From positions 1 to 35,500 of the forward strand of contig NZ_CALIMF010000020.1 of assembly GCF_938028735.1 (NCBI RefSeq): 35,500 bases of DNA, in the 5' to 3' direction. The notes beneath the pieces were generated by a model, which was not told the origin of the DNA, searched no databases, and saw nothing but the letters and a program-made list of their open reading frames with translations. This stretch comes from an uncultured Thermanaerothrix sp. Its GTDB lineage: Bacteria > Chloroflexota > Anaerolineae > Anaerolineales > Anaerolineaceae. Numbering within the stretch: position 1 is the first letter of the stretch; every line of letters starts with the position of its first letter. Made by a program: the position numbers and the translations under genes. This document shows positions 8,173-16,682 of this stretch, piece after piece.

Positions 8173-9108
8173 CTAGTCCCTTAAAGCGCGTCCTGTTAAC
8201 TTGAGGAACACGGTTTCAAGGTTAGGTTCGATAACTTCCACGCTGCGAATGCGCACCCCATGCTCTAAACACACGGTTACGAGGTGAGGCAACACCTCTT
8301 CTGGGGCAGTAGTGAGCACCTTTATACGATCACCTTCACGACTTACATTTATTACCTCTGAAAGGTGGCGTAGGACTTCCAAAGGCGGTTGCGGCTTCAG
8401 GTCATTCTCAAAAGACAGTACCAATGTATCGTGTTCACCTGCTTGCTGCAACAGCGCCGATTGTGTTCCCAGCGCGATCAACCGTCCATGATCCATGATT
8501 CCCACCCGGTGAGAGAGTTCCTGAGCCTCTTCCATATAATGCGTGGTATAAAGGATGGTCATCCCCTCGCGGTTCAGAGACTTGACAAAGTCCAGAATAG
8601 CACGCCGAGACTGCGGGTCAATTCCCACTGTGGGCTCATCTAGGAAGAGCACCCGCGGATGGTGGAGCAGACCAGCCGCGAGATTGAGGCGGCGCTTCAT
8701 CCCTCCCGAATAGGTGCGTACCTTGTGATGGGCTTTTTCATCAAGCCCCACTTGTTCCAAGGTCATACGAATGCGTTGGCGCAATTCTGCCCCTCTCAAC
8801 CCGTACATTTGTCCCCAGAACCATAGGTTTTCGTAACCGCTTAAATCCTGGTAAAGGGCAATCTCCTGGGGAACAACCCCGATCAGGCGGCGCACCTCCA
8901 AAGGTCTCTGTAGGATAGAATAACCGTCAATCCAGGCCTCACCTGAGGTGGGTAATAACAGCGTAGCCAGGATGGAAATCGTTGTTGTTTTACCCGCCCC
9001 ATTTGGTCCGAGCAGGCTAAAAATCTCCCCCTCCTTAACCTCAAACGTGAGGTTGTCCACCGCCGTCAAATGGCCGAAACGCTTAGTCAGATTGTGTACC
9101 CGAATCAT
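8173..9108 (-). CDS. ABC exporter ATP-binding protein, DrrA/CcmA-like
   Basis: 311 residues, first gene of the exporter operon. Walker A is GPNGAGKTT, the Q-loop is VVPQE, the signature is YSGGMKRR, Walker B is VLFLDEP and the switch region is TTHYMEEA. About 90 further residues form the C-terminal extension usual for DrrA-like ATPases. The ribosome site AAGGTG lies seven bases before the ATG. Together with the two permeases it makes a complete ABC-2 exporter. No regulator gene is adjacent. Confidence 0.92.
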   Translation of the reverse strand: MIRVHNLTKRFGHLTAVDNLTFEVKEGEIFSLLGPNGAGKTTTISILATLLLPTSGEAWIDGYSILQRPLEVRRLIGVVPQEIALYQDLSGYENLWFWGQMYGLRGAELRQRIRMTLEQVGLDEKAHHKVRTYSGGMKRRLNLAAGLLHHPRVLFLDEPTVGIDPQSRRAILDFVKSLNREGMTILYTTHYMEEAQELSHRVGIMDHGRLIALGTQSALLQQAGEHDTLVLSFENDLKPQPPLEVLRHLSEVINVSREGDRIKVLTTAPEEVLPHLVTVCLEHGVRIRSVEVIEPNLETVFLKLTGRALRD

Positions 9109-9134
9109 TTTTATCGCACCTTAGAGTTGAGCGG

Positions 9135-9160
9135 AATTTATCTAAATTTGTTTACGTAAA
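9135..9160 (-). promoter_or_regulatory. Two adjacent palindromes upstream of the exporter operon
   Basis: AATTTATCTAAATT (9135-9148; 6-bp arms, 2-base centre) and TTTACGTAAA (9151-9160, perfect) lie 27-52 bases upstream of the ATPase start, the position of a promoter and operator. TetR- or MarR-type regulators of exporters use such short AT-rich palindromes. No clear -35/-10 pair was found. Confidence 0.4.
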
Positions 9161-9195
9161 TGCTCATCAAAAGTTGCGCCTCTTTCCCCAAAATG

Positions 9196-9224
9196 CTGAG
9201 CGGTGAGGAACACTCACCGCTCAG
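9196..9224 (-). terminator. Hairpin terminator behind the GH130 gene
   Basis: Perfect 12-bp stem CTGAGCGGTGAG / CTCACCGCTCAG with a 5-base loop, 43 bases after the GH130 stop. On the minus strand CATTTTGG follows, a short T-run. It separates the LacI-GH130 unit from the exporter promoter. Confidence 0.8.
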
Positions 9225-9266
9225 TCTCCGGTTTTGGATAATCCGTTTGGTCACATTCAGAGAAAA

Positions 9267-10238
9267 CTAAACTTCATTAGTGGACTTAACAAAGTCCACA
9301 ACTTCATCCAAATAGGCAAATGCCAGAGCCGTGACCGTATCCGCTGCTCCATAATAAATTGCCAGGCGACTTGTGGGGGGATCGTAAAGCGTCGCACAGG
9401 GAAAAACCACATTAGGCACGTCCCCTACGCATTCATAAAGGGTTTGAGGAGATAATAAGTAAGGACCTCCACGTGCGATGACCTTCCAGGGTTGATCAAG
9501 ATCAAGCAAAGCAGCACCAAAGGAATACACGAATCCATTGCATGAGGTTAGAACCCCATGGTAGAAGAGCAGCCATCCCTCAGAGGTCTCAATCGGGATC
9601 GGCCCAGCGCCAATTTTGGTGCTCTGCCAGCCCCCCTTGGGGCGCATCACGAGACGGTGCTGTCCCCAGTGGATCAGATCCGGGCTCTGGCTAATAAAAA
9701 TATCCCCGAAAGGCGTGTGCCCGCGATCACTGGGACGACTCAACATCATGTAGTAGCCGTTGATTTTACGTGGGAAGAGCACGCCGTTGCGATTGTAGGG
9801 GAGAAAGGCATTCTCCAGGAAATAAAAGGTCTCAAAATCAAAGGTGTACCCAATGCCGATTGTAGGGCCATGATAGCCATTGCACCAGGTAATATAATAG
9901 CGGTCTTCTAGCCACACCACACGAGGATCATAGCGGTGTTCAAACCGCGCCAGTTCTGGGTTTTTGCATTGCCAGTCGATCGGTGTATCGTCCAGTTGCC
10001 AATGAATGCCGTCCTCGCTGAAGCCACGGTGCAGGTTCATCTCGCGCTTTTTGTTATCACAGCGGAAGACGCCTGCGAAGCGTCCGTTAAAAGGTACCAC
10101 AGCGCTGTTAAAAATGCTGTTGGAAGAAGGAATCAGGTTGCGAGGAATGATCGGATTCTGACTATAACGCCACACCACTTCGGAACAACCGTGTGGACGC
10201 TCCTCCCAGGGAATGTTGGGCAAAGGCAAGAGATTCAT
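9267..10238 (-). CDS. GH130 family beta-mannoside phosphorylase
   Basis: 323 residues, full length for the family. GH130 enzymes phosphorolyse beta-1,4-mannosyl-glucose or beta-1,4-mannooligosaccharides to mannose 1-phosphate, acting in the cytoplasm. The five-bladed propeller shows the motif [18 protein letters not shown], with Asp 104 as the expected general acid. [26 protein letters not shown] and LFYHGV contain the Arg, Lys and His that typically bind phosphate, which favours a phosphorylase over the hydrolase branch. The exact sugar cannot be read from sequence. Its ribosome site AGGAGG overlaps the stop codon TAG of the LacI gene just upstream, so the two are translationally coupled. 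Confidence 0.85.
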   Translation of the reverse strand: MNLLPLPNIPWEERPHGCSEVVWRYSQNPIIPRNLIPSSNSIFNSAVVPFNGRFAGVFRCDNKKREMNLHRGFSEDGIHWQLDDTPIDWQCKNPELARFEHRYDPRVVWLEDRYYITWCNGYHGPTIGIGYTFDFETFYFLENAFLPYNRNGVLFPRKINGYYMMLSRPSDRGHTPFGDIFISQSPDLIHWGQHRLVMRPKGGWQSTKIGAGPIPIETSEGWLLFYHGVLTSCNGFVYSFGAALLDLDQPWKVIARGGPYLLSPQTLYECVGDVPNVVFPCATLYDPPTSRLAIYYGAADTVTALAFAYLDEVVDFVKSTNEV

Positions 10239-10252
10239 GAATGAATAACCTC

Positions 10253-11287
10253 CTATTGGGGAAGTAGCGACGCTACCGATTCGCGTTCAACCAGAACCGG
10301 GTGAATGAGAAGAGTCATTCGCGCCGATTCGGGGTTTTGCCGCCGCAAATCCAGCAATTCCACCGCTGCCCGTCCCATCGCCAGGGTATCCACATGGAGG
10401 GTAGTGAGGGTAGGGTGGGTGTTAACCGCGATATACGTATCATCATAGCCAAGAATTGAAAGGTCTTCTGGTACCCGCCGGCCCAAACTCTGAGCCGCCC
10501 GCATGGCAACGCTGGCAATCTCATCATTCATGCAGAAAAGCGCCGTAATTTGCGGGTAAGTCTTGAGTAAATTGGTGGTCTCATCAAAACCACGCGAAAG
10601 CCCTATTTTGAAATTGGCGGTGTAAATGTGGGAAATTCCGTGATCCTTAAGGGCTCGCAAATAACCATTGCGGCGATCGTGTAGACTAGGATAACATTGT
10701 TCCTCTCCCCCAATCAAACCGATATGACGATGTCCTTTTGCCAGTAGATACTCTACTGCCTGGTAGGCAGCGTGAAAGTTATCTGAAAGCACGGCATCAT
10801 AACGCTCATGGGCGGCATATCCATCTACTAAAACCACCGGGCCAGGATATTGAGCCAGAACCCCCATTAATTCCTCATTCACATAGACCCCTACCAACAA
10901 AATCCCATCCACGTTGCCGTTGGTCAACCCGGCAGGAATTTCCAATGGCTGGTTGTTGGCATCTACGGGCAGGGAAGTAAATAGCAAGTTAATCCCCTTA
11001 CGACGGCAGGCATCCTCAATGCCTAAAATCACTTTGGAATAAAAGGGATTGGCTTGAGGCGGTAGTCCAGGATCGAGTTTGACCAGCATACGAATGGCGG
11101 AAAGTCGGGTTGCCCGATCCCCAATGTCAGGGGTGAAGACAGGATAACCTAGCGCAGTTGCGATGGCTAGTACCCGCTCTCGTGTTTCGCGGGCGACACC
11201 GGGACGATTATTCAGGACCAACGAAACAGTCGAAACTGAAACGCCACACCGCCGCGCAATCTCAGCAATCTTTACTTTTTTAGTCAT
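10253..11287 (-). CDS. LacI-family transcriptional regulator, probable control of GH130 gene
   Basis: 344 residues. An N-terminal LacI helix-turn-helix ([20 protein letters not shown]) is followed by a periplasmic-binding-protein-like sensor domain, with [29 protein letters not shown] and [26 protein letters not shown] landmarks. The usual hinge sequence PNxxARxL is absent: after ALGYP the protein reads [15 protein letters not shown], so the hinge helix is atypical. It is the first gene of a two-gene unit with the GH130 enzyme and probably responds to a mannoside or its product. Confidence 0.9.
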   Translation of the reverse strand: MTKKVKIAEIARRCGVSVSTVSLVLNNRPGVARETRERVLAIATALGYPVFTPDIGDRATRLSAIRMLVKLDPGLPPQANPFYSKVILGIEDACRRKGINLLFTSLPVDANNQPLEIPAGLTNGNVDGILLVGVYVNEELMGVLAQYPGPVVLVDGYAAHERYDAVLSDNFHAAYQAVEYLLAKGHRHIGLIGGEEQCYPSLHDRRNGYLRALKDHGISHIYTANFKIGLSRGFDETTNLLKTYPQITALFCMNDEIASVAMRAAQSLGRRVPEDLSILGYDDTYIAVNTHPTLTTLHVDTLAMGRAAVELLDLRRQNPESARMTLLIHPVLVERESVASLLPQ

Positions 11288-11319
11288 CCCAGCTTACCTG
11301 ATTTGAAATATTTTTAGTA

Positions 11320-11347
11320 ATTTTATATCTTATTTCCTCGCAGTCAA
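11320..11347 (-). promoter_or_regulatory. Promoter of the LacI-GH130 unit
   Basis: On the minus strand TTGACT (11347-11342) and TAAAAT (11325-11320) are 16 bases apart, about 33 bases before the ATG at 11287. An AT-rich tract lies just upstream of the -35 box. Confidence 0.65.
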
Positions 11348-11610
11348 GTTAGAAATGACAATTTTTTTATAAAATTTTTTGGATTTGCTTTATGGGTTGT
11401 TCTTTTTCATAGGTGTGTCACAGAACACAAGTCATTCCAACCCATAACAGTGCAAACCCAAGGACTTTCTTCCGACGCATGCGCCTTTTTTGCACCACTA
11501 TACGCCCTACTTGAGATTTCTTTGCCGTCCTAACCCTGAATAAATGACTACGAAACCCTCGCCAAAAAGGCTTTTAAAATTTTAATCGGTTGTTTTTGGG
11601 CTTCACCTGA

Positions 11611-11639
11611 TTGACTTTTGCCCGCAATCTCTCTATAAT
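11611..11639 (+). promoter_or_regulatory. Promoter of the second LacI gene
   Basis: TTGACT (11611-11616) and TATAAT (11634-11639) with the optimal 17-base spacer. Transcription would start near 11646, right beside the operator at 11649. Confidence 0.85.
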
Positions 11640-11648
11640 GAAATTGAT

Positions 11649-11662
11649 TGGGAGCGCTTCCA
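11649..11662 (+). promoter_or_regulatory. LacI-type operator O1 (CelR-like)
   Basis: TGGGAGCGCTTCCA has one mismatch to the perfect palindrome at 12762-12775. It lies about ten bases after the -10 box of the second LacI gene, a position suited to repression of the regulator's own gene. Confidence 0.75.
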
Positions 11663-11705
11663 TAAAGTCCGCCTTGCTCCCTCAAGTGCCGTCCATAGGT
11701 TTGTT

Positions 11706-12734
11706 ATGTCCAACTTGACCCTGGAAGACATAGCCCGTCAGGCAGGCGTTTCCCGTTCGACTGTTTCGCGTGTCCTCAACGACCATCCCAACGTACGCGA
11801 GGAAGTGCGGCGGCGTGTGCTGGAGGTAATCCGCCAAACTGGCTACCATCCCAACGCTGCAGCCCGCACGCTGGCCTCCCAACGCTCTTTAATGCTGGGA
11901 TTGGTACTGCCGCGGAGTGTCAGTTCGTTCTTCAGCGACCCTTATTTTCCCCGCCTAACCCAAGGCATCGCCCAAGCCTGCAATCACTACAACTACACCC
12001 TGGCTCTTTTCTTGGTTGGTAGCGCCGAGGATGAGGCAAAAATCTACCCCCGCATCTCACGGCGTGGCTTGTTGGATGGGGTCCTCCTTCAATCTGGTCA
12101 GATCGGCGATCAACTTATGGACCGCCTACTAGCCTCCAATGTTCCACTGGTCGTCATTGGGCGCCCCTTCAATCCACAAGGGGTAAGCTATGTGGATGTG
12201 GACAATGTCAATGCTGCGTATAACGCGGTTAGCCACCTGGTGCGCCTGGGCTACCTGCGCATCGGCACCATCGCCGGTCCTGACAACTCCACCGTCAGTA
12301 TAGATCGAAAAGAGGGTTACATGCGTGCCCTTCTCGAGCGGGGCCGCAAAATAGACCCTTCCCTGATCGTTGAAGGAGATTTCACCGAAATAGGAGGCTA
12401 CTACGCCATGCAAGCGCTGCTCCCCGCCCGTCCCGATGCCGTCTTCGCCGCCTCTGATGCGATGGCGATAGGCGCCATGCGTGCCATTCGTGAGGCAGGA
12501 CTACGCATTCCCGAAGACATCGCCGTCGTTGGCTTCGATGACCTGCCCTTTGCCGCAACTGCTACCCCGCCCCTCACCACTGTACGCCAGCCCATTGCCC
12601 CATTGGGTTTCAAGGCAGTTGAGATCTTACTTGATTTGATCGAAAATGGCGCCCAACCACCGCGACGGGTTATTATGGATACGGAACTTGTCGTGCGCGA
12701 TTCATGCGGTGCTCTCAGGCGCCGCGGTCCGTGA
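11706..12734 (+). CDS. LacI-family regulator of the downstream ABC importer (CelR-like)
   Basis: 342 residues. The helix-turn-helix TLEDIARQAGVSRSTVSRVLN is followed by a standard hinge (YHPNAAARTLASQRS) and a full sugar-sensor domain with YVDVDNVNAAYNAVSHLVRLG, IGTIAGP and IAVVGFDDLPFAATATPPLTTV. The regulator gene has an operator at its promoter, and an identical-type site lies between it and the importer. The 14-bp core TGGGAGCGCTCCCA is the known site of CelR, the cellobiose-responsive LacI protein of Thermobifida fusca, so a beta-glucoside effector is plausible; orthology is not proven. Confidence 0.92.
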   Translation: MSNLTLEDIARQAGVSRSTVSRVLNDHPNVREEVRRRVLEVIRQTGYHPNAAARTLASQRSLMLGLVLPRSVSSFFSDPYFPRLTQGIAQACNHYNYTLALFLVGSAEDEAKIYPRISRRGLLDGVLLQSGQIGDQLMDRLLASNVPLVVIGRPFNPQGVSYVDVDNVNAAYNAVSHLVRLGYLRIGTIAGPDNSTVSIDRKEGYMRALLERGRKIDPSLIVEGDFTEIGGYYAMQALLPARPDAVFAASDAMAIGAMRAIREAGLRIPEDIAVVGFDDLPFAATATPPLTTVRQPIAPLGFKAVEILLDLIENGAQPPRRVIMDTELVVRDSCGALRRRGP

Positions 12735-12761
12735 GAGAGAATGAAATTTCTTACCTCTTAT

Positions 12762-12775
12762 TGGGAGCGCTCCCA
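12762..12775 (+). promoter_or_regulatory. LacI-type operator O2 (perfect palindrome, CelR-like)
   Basis: TGGGAGCGCTCCCA is a perfect palindrome, extended to 16 bp by flanking T and A. It sits 28 bases after the LacI stop and 147 bases before the ATG of the binding protein, so it probably controls the importer operon. No consensus promoter was recognised beside it. Confidence 0.85.
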
Positions 12776-12802
12776 AAAAGCGACAATGCTTCAAAAAATT
12801 TT

Positions 12803-12827
12803 AGAGGAGGTGATCAAATCGGAGGAG
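12803..12827 (+). other. Orphan Shine-Dalgarno-like sequence in the importer leader
   Basis: AGAGGAGGTGATC matches the complement of the 16S rRNA 3' end over nearly its whole length, and a second GGAGGAG follows. It lies about 100 bases before the real start at 12923 and no start codon stands at the right distance (a GTG overlaps it and would give only a seven-residue peptide). Together 12735-12922 is a long untranslated leader. Confidence 0.5.
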
Positions 12828-12922
12828 ATTTAACCGCGAGAAGCCCACAACTACCCACCTCACCTTATGTTCATAAAACCCCAGTGCAAGACGTTGATTT
12901 GGAAGAAAGGAGTAAAGAAACC

Positions 12923-14725
12923 ATGCGTAAGCTTGCCCTATCTGTCTTCACCATGCTGATCCTAGCCAGCCTGCTTCTGGCAGCCTGTGGTCCAGCCACG
13001 ACCCCCACCCCTGAGAAGATCATTCAAACTGTGGAGGTGGAAAAAAGGGTCATTGAGACCCAAATTGTAGAGGTCACGCCAACCGGTCAAGTTGCCCCAA
13101 CCACCTACCCGCGCAACGAGACCCTCTACGTCAGCGGGGCCGCCTGGGGACCGGCCTCAACCTGGAATCCTTTCCAGCCAGGCATGCTCGCTAATACCAC
13201 CGGCACCATTGGCCTGGTCTATGAATTCCTCTTCTTCTACGATCCACTGACCGATAAATTTATTCCCTGGTTGGCCGAGAAGGGAGCGTGGACCGACCCT
13301 ACCACCTACGAGGTCACTCTACGTAAAGGATTGACCTGGAGCGATGGGCGCCCCCTGACCGCCGAGGATGTGAAGTTCACCCTTGAATTGGGCAAGAAAT
13401 ATCCCGCTCTGTGGTTCTCACCCCTTTGGACTAACACCGGGTTGACCGATGTCACCCTCGTAGACGAAACCACCTTGAAATTGACCTTCAAGGACCCGCT
13501 CTACCAGGAATGGGAGAACTACCTCTTCAACCTGCCCATTGTTCCCAAACACCTGTGGGAGAATCGGAGCGAGGAGGACATCACCACGGGAGCCAACGAG
13601 AATCCGGTCGGTTCCGGCGCGTATTTATACCTCACCCATGCCGAGGATCGCAATGTCTGGGTGCGCAATGAAAACTGGTGGGGCATCCCCATCTTCGGTA
13701 AACCAGCCCCTAAGTACATTGTAGACATCCGTACCTCAAGCAACAACGTTGCCCTGGGCATGGTGGTCAAGGGGGAACTGGACCTGAGCAACAACTTCCT
13801 CCCGGGCATCGCCACCCTAGCGGAAAAGGGATATGTGAAGACCTTCTACGAGAAGGCTCCCTACATGCTCTCAGCGAATACCGCCGTACTATTCCTAAAC
13901 ACCACTAAAAAACCTCTGGATGATGCCAAATTCCGCCGTGCTCTGGCCTTTGCTATTGACGTGCCCTCCATTGTCAATGTGGCGTATGCCAACCTAGTTA
14001 AGGCCGCCAGTCCCTCGGGTCTGCTGCCCACGATGAGCAAGTATGACGACCAGGAAGTCATCGCCCGCTTGGGTTACACTTTCGATACGGCCAAAGCCAA
14101 GCAAATGCTGGCCGATGCCGGCTATAAGGACGTCAACGGCGATGGTTTTGTGGAAGCGCCGGATGGCTCCAAGATTGAGCTCCAGGTGACCTGCCCGAAC
14201 GGGTGGACGGACTGGATGGCAGCCATCGATATCATTGCCTCTAGCGCACAGGCCGCCGGGATTAACATTAAGGCCGCTTATCCTGATTACGGAGCCTGGA
14301 ACACAGCCCTACAAGGGGGAACTTTTGACATGACCCTCAACAACTGGGCCCAAATGAGCAATACCCCCTGGACGCTCTACAACCTGCTTTTCCGGCATCC
14401 CATCCAGGAACAAATGCAGGCCGGAAACTTTGGGCGCTATGTCAACCAGCAAATGTTCGATCTGGTGGACGCCCTGGCCCGCATCCCTACCACCGATGAG
14501 ACCGGGATGAAAGCCGCCACCAGCAAGATCCAGGAACTTATGCTCACTGAAATGCCCGTAATTCCGCTGTGGTACAACGGTTTGTGGGCACAATGGACCG
14601 AGACCACCTGGACGAACTGGCCTAATGAGAAGAACCCTGTTTCCCTGCCTACGACCTGGTCGGGTTACTGGCAAATGGGCGGCCTGCAAACCCTGATCAA
14701 CCTCAAACCGGCGGTTCAGCCGTAA
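12923..14725 (+). CDS. SBP_bac_5 family solute-binding lipoprotein of Opp/Dpp-type importer
   Basis: 600 residues from ATG 12923, placed after AAGGAG and followed by a signal peptide with lipobox LLLAAC; an in-frame reading frame extends back to 12704 but has no signal sequence at its start. A Thr/Pro-rich linker leads to the family 5 fold: YVSGAAWGPASTWNPFQPG, YEFLFFYDPLTDKFIPWLAE, then LTWSDGRPLTAEDVKFTLE and RALAFAIDVPSIVNVAY. Such proteins bind peptides, nickel or, in thermophiles such as Thermotoga, beta-linked oligosaccharides. The LacI regulator and its CelR-like sites favour a sugar. A hairpin after the gene separates it from the permeases. Confidence 0.9.
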   Translation: MRKLALSVFTMLILASLLLAACGPATTPTPEKIIQTVEVEKRVIETQIVEVTPTGQVAPTTYPRNETLYVSGAAWGPASTWNPFQPGMLANTTGTIGLVYEFLFFYDPLTDKFIPWLAEKGAWTDPTTYEVTLRKGLTWSDGRPLTAEDVKFTLELGKKYPALWFSPLWTNTGLTDVTLVDETTLKLTFKDPLYQEWENYLFNLPIVPKHLWENRSEEDITTGANENPVGSGAYLYLTHAEDRNVWVRNENWWGIPIFGKPAPKYIVDIRTSSNNVALGMVVKGELDLSNNFLPGIATLAEKGYVKTFYEKAPYMLSANTAVLFLNTTKKPLDDAKFRRALAFAIDVPSIVNVAYANLVKAASPSGLLPTMSKYDDQEVIARLGYTFDTAKAKQMLADAGYKDVNGDGFVEAPDGSKIELQVTCPNGWTDWMAAIDIIASSAQAAGINIKAAYPDYGAWNTALQGGTFDMTLNNWAQMSNTPWTLYNLLFRHPIQEQMQAGNFGRYVNQQMFDLVDALARIPTTDETGMKAATSKIQELMLTEMPVIPLWYNGLWAQWTETTWTNWPNEKNPVSLPTTWSGYWQMGGLQTLINLKPAVQP

Positions 14726-14739
14726 CCCCTGGTTTCCCG

Positions 14740-14770
14740 GATGCCGCCTCTCCTCGTGAGGGGCGGCATC
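14740..14770 (+). terminator. Hairpin between binding protein and permease genes (partial terminator)
   Basis: GATGCCGCC pairs perfectly with GGCGGCATC (14762-14770), and CCTC/GAGG can pair inside the loop. It begins 14 bases after the binding-protein stop. There is only a weak T-rich tail, so it probably reduces read-through or protects the upstream mRNA, giving more binding protein than membrane components. Confidence 0.65.
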
Positions 14771-14832
14771 TCTCACTCTATTATCCGCGGTTTTCAAGGC
14801 TACAATAAATAAAAAGGCCAGGAGTCCCTCTC

Positions 14833-15831
14833 ATGCGGCGGTACCTGACAAGAAAAATTCTCATTTATACTCTTACTTTTTTTCTTGCTGTCACCATTGA
14901 TTGGCTCATTCCCCGCTTTATGCCCGGCGATCCGATACGCAATATGCTGGCGCGCGTCTCGGTAGCTTCAAATGCCTCGGCTATTCAGATGATGTATGAC
15001 TATTACGCGCGCCTTTTTGGCCTTGACCTGCCCCTCTGGCAACAATATCTCAACTTTTGGAAAGCGCTCTTCCAAGGGAATTTAGGCATTAGCACCTACC
15101 TCTTCCCCACCCCGGTCATTGAGGTCCTAAAGCGTGCCGTGCCCTATGATGCGTTCTTACTTATTCCCTCCATTCTTCTAGCCTGGTACGCCGGCAATAA
15201 TTTTGGTGCCATTGCAGCCCGCTCAAAACGGCTGGATAATTTCATCCTACCTCTCAGCTATGTCCTGACAGCAACGCCCTACATGTGGCTGGGAATCCTG
15301 TTGGCCTGGTTTTTTGGCATCGTCCTGGGACTTTTCCCCATTGCTGGGGCCTATAGTTTCTCCCTGCGTCCAACCTGGTCATGGACGTTTGTCCTTGATC
15401 TGCTCCATCATTGGTTTCTTCCCTTTGCTTCACTCTTTATTATTGACTTTGGTGGCTGGGCCATTGGCATGCGCAACATGATCATCTACGAACTAGAAGC
15501 AGAATACTCGCGTTATTTGACAGCCCTCGGAGCCCCCCAGCGCCTTATTCGAAGGTATGCCTTCAACAACGCCATCTTGCCTCAGATTACCGGATTGGCC
15601 CTTAGATTAGGGGTCATTGTAGCCGGAGCGTTAGTCACTGAGGTGGTTTTCTCCTATCCAGGCATTGGCTATCTGCTTCTGGCAGCCATCCAGAATCAGG
15701 ATTACTTCCTCATTCAGGGCTGTTTCCTCTTTATCATCCTCGGTGTCTTGATTGCCAACTTTGTGATTGATCTGGTCTATATCGTGGTAGACCCACGAAC
15801 ACGGAGGGGCATGGTAGGAGAGTCGGCATGA
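14833..15831 (+). CDS. Opp/Dpp-type ABC importer permease (DppB-like)
   Basis: 332 residues. The first helix ends in the family landmark DWLIPRFMPGDP. Then come LFGLDLPLWQQYLNFWKALFQGNLGIS, typical of the DppB N-terminus, and the permease core with the coupling loop around YLTALGAPQRLIRRYAFNNAILPQ. Six helices are expected. It has a GGAG ribosome site nine bases upstream and overlaps the next permease by four bases (ATGA), so the two are translationally coupled. Confidence 0.92.
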   Translation: MRRYLTRKILIYTLTFFLAVTIDWLIPRFMPGDPIRNMLARVSVASNASAIQMMYDYYARLFGLDLPLWQQYLNFWKALFQGNLGISTYLFPTPVIEVLKRAVPYDAFLLIPSILLAWYAGNNFGAIAARSKRLDNFILPLSYVLTATPYMWLGILLAWFFGIVLGLFPIAGAYSFSLRPTWSWTFVLDLLHHWFLPFASLFIIDFGGWAIGMRNMIIYELEAEYSRYLTALGAPQRLIRRYAFNNAILPQITGLALRLGVIVAGALVTEVVFSYPGIGYLLLAAIQNQDYFLIQGCFLFIILGVLIANFVIDLVYIVVDPRTRRGMVGESA

Positions 15832-16679
15832 AGAAGCGAAATGAGGTGCTTTACTTTGCCTTGCGCAACAAAAAACTGCTGATCGGAAGTGGCATTATCC
15901 TGATCTTTCTTCTCCTGGCATGGGTTGGCCCAGCATTTGCCAAATACAAGCCCTTCGATTATGCCAATCCCCTCGGCGCTGAACCTCCCTCTACAGAATA
16001 TTGGTTTGGAACCACCTTCTTCGGGCAAGATGTTTTCTCACAGTTTGTCAACGGCTTGCGGGCCACCTTCATTGTTGGCCTCTTAGGTGGGGGACTGGGT
16101 ACTCTAGTAGGAATGATCATTGGTTTCGCCGCCGGCTACCGTGGTGGCATTCTAGATGAAATCCTGAACGCCTTTACAAATATTGTGTTGGTCATCCCAA
16201 CGCTGGCTGTCCTGTTGATCATTGCAGCCTACCTACAGGTGCGTAGCCTGCTAATGGAGTGTCTGTTTATCGGGTTAACCGCTTGGCCCTGGGCAGCCCG
16301 GGCTATCCGCGCCCAGACTTTCTCACTCCGTACGCGCGATTTTGTGGACCTAGCCAGACTAAGCGGGATGAAACCTTACAAAATTGTGCGCAGAGAGATC
16401 GCTCCTAACATGATGTCATATCTGGTGCTGGTTTTCATCTTACAGTTTGGTGGAGCCATCCTCACGGCCGCCACCCTGGATTTTATCGGCCTGGGTCCCA
16501 CCAACGCCATTTCCTTGGGCCTGATGATGCAATATGCCGTCCTGTGGGGAGCCCTTCCACTAGGAATGTGGTGGTGGTTTGTTCCTCCTGGTCTGGCTAT
16601 CACAGCCATTGTGGGCGCCCTTTACAGCATGAATGTGGGCTTGGACGAAATCTTCAACCCCAAACTACGCGAGATGTGA
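15828..16679 (+). CDS. Opp/Dpp-type ABC importer permease (DppC-like)
   Basis: 283 residues. After the first helix the motif PSTEYWFGTTFFGQDVFSQFVNGLR is the DppC signature (YxxGTDxxGRDxxSR type). The coupling loop is ARLSGMKPYKIVRREIAPNMMSYLV, and DFIGLGPTNAISLGLMM precedes the last helices. It forms the channel with the preceding permease and stops three bases before the first ATPase gene. Confidence 0.92.
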   Translation: MKKRNEVLYFALRNKKLLIGSGIILIFLLLAWVGPAFAKYKPFDYANPLGAEPPSTEYWFGTTFFGQDVFSQFVNGLRATFIVGLLGGGLGTLVGMIIGFAAGYRGGILDEILNAFTNIVLVIPTLAVLLIIAAYLQVRSLLMECLFIGLTAWPWAARAIRAQTFSLRTRDFVDLARLSGMKPYKIVRREIAPNMMSYLVLVFILQFGGAILTAATLDFIGLGPTNAISLGLMMQYAVLWGALPLGMWWWFVPPGLAITAIVGALYSMNVGLDEIFNPKLREM

Positions 16680-16682
16680 GCC

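Larger units (their letters stand above)
11288..11705. other. 418-bp divergent intergenic region between two LacI regulators
   Basis: No gene was found. It carries a minus-strand promoter at its left end and a plus-strand promoter with an operator at its right end (listed separately). The left half is very AT-rich (around 11355-11385, possible UP element or bent DNA). ATGGGTTG and CAACCCAT form a distant inverted repeat around TGTGTCACAGAACACA, which has 5-bp arms. No function is assigned to these. Confidence 0.6.

Noticed and set aside
11661..11670. ATAAAGTCC at 11662 as another site of the IclR-type regulator
   Set aside because: It shares only eight to nine bases with the 1881/1901 repeat, is single and lacks the inverted partner.
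12704..12922. N-terminal extension of the binding protein back to 12704
   Set aside because: It would put 73 residues before a normal signal peptide, overlap the LacI gene and include the operator. ATG 12923 has its own ribosome site.
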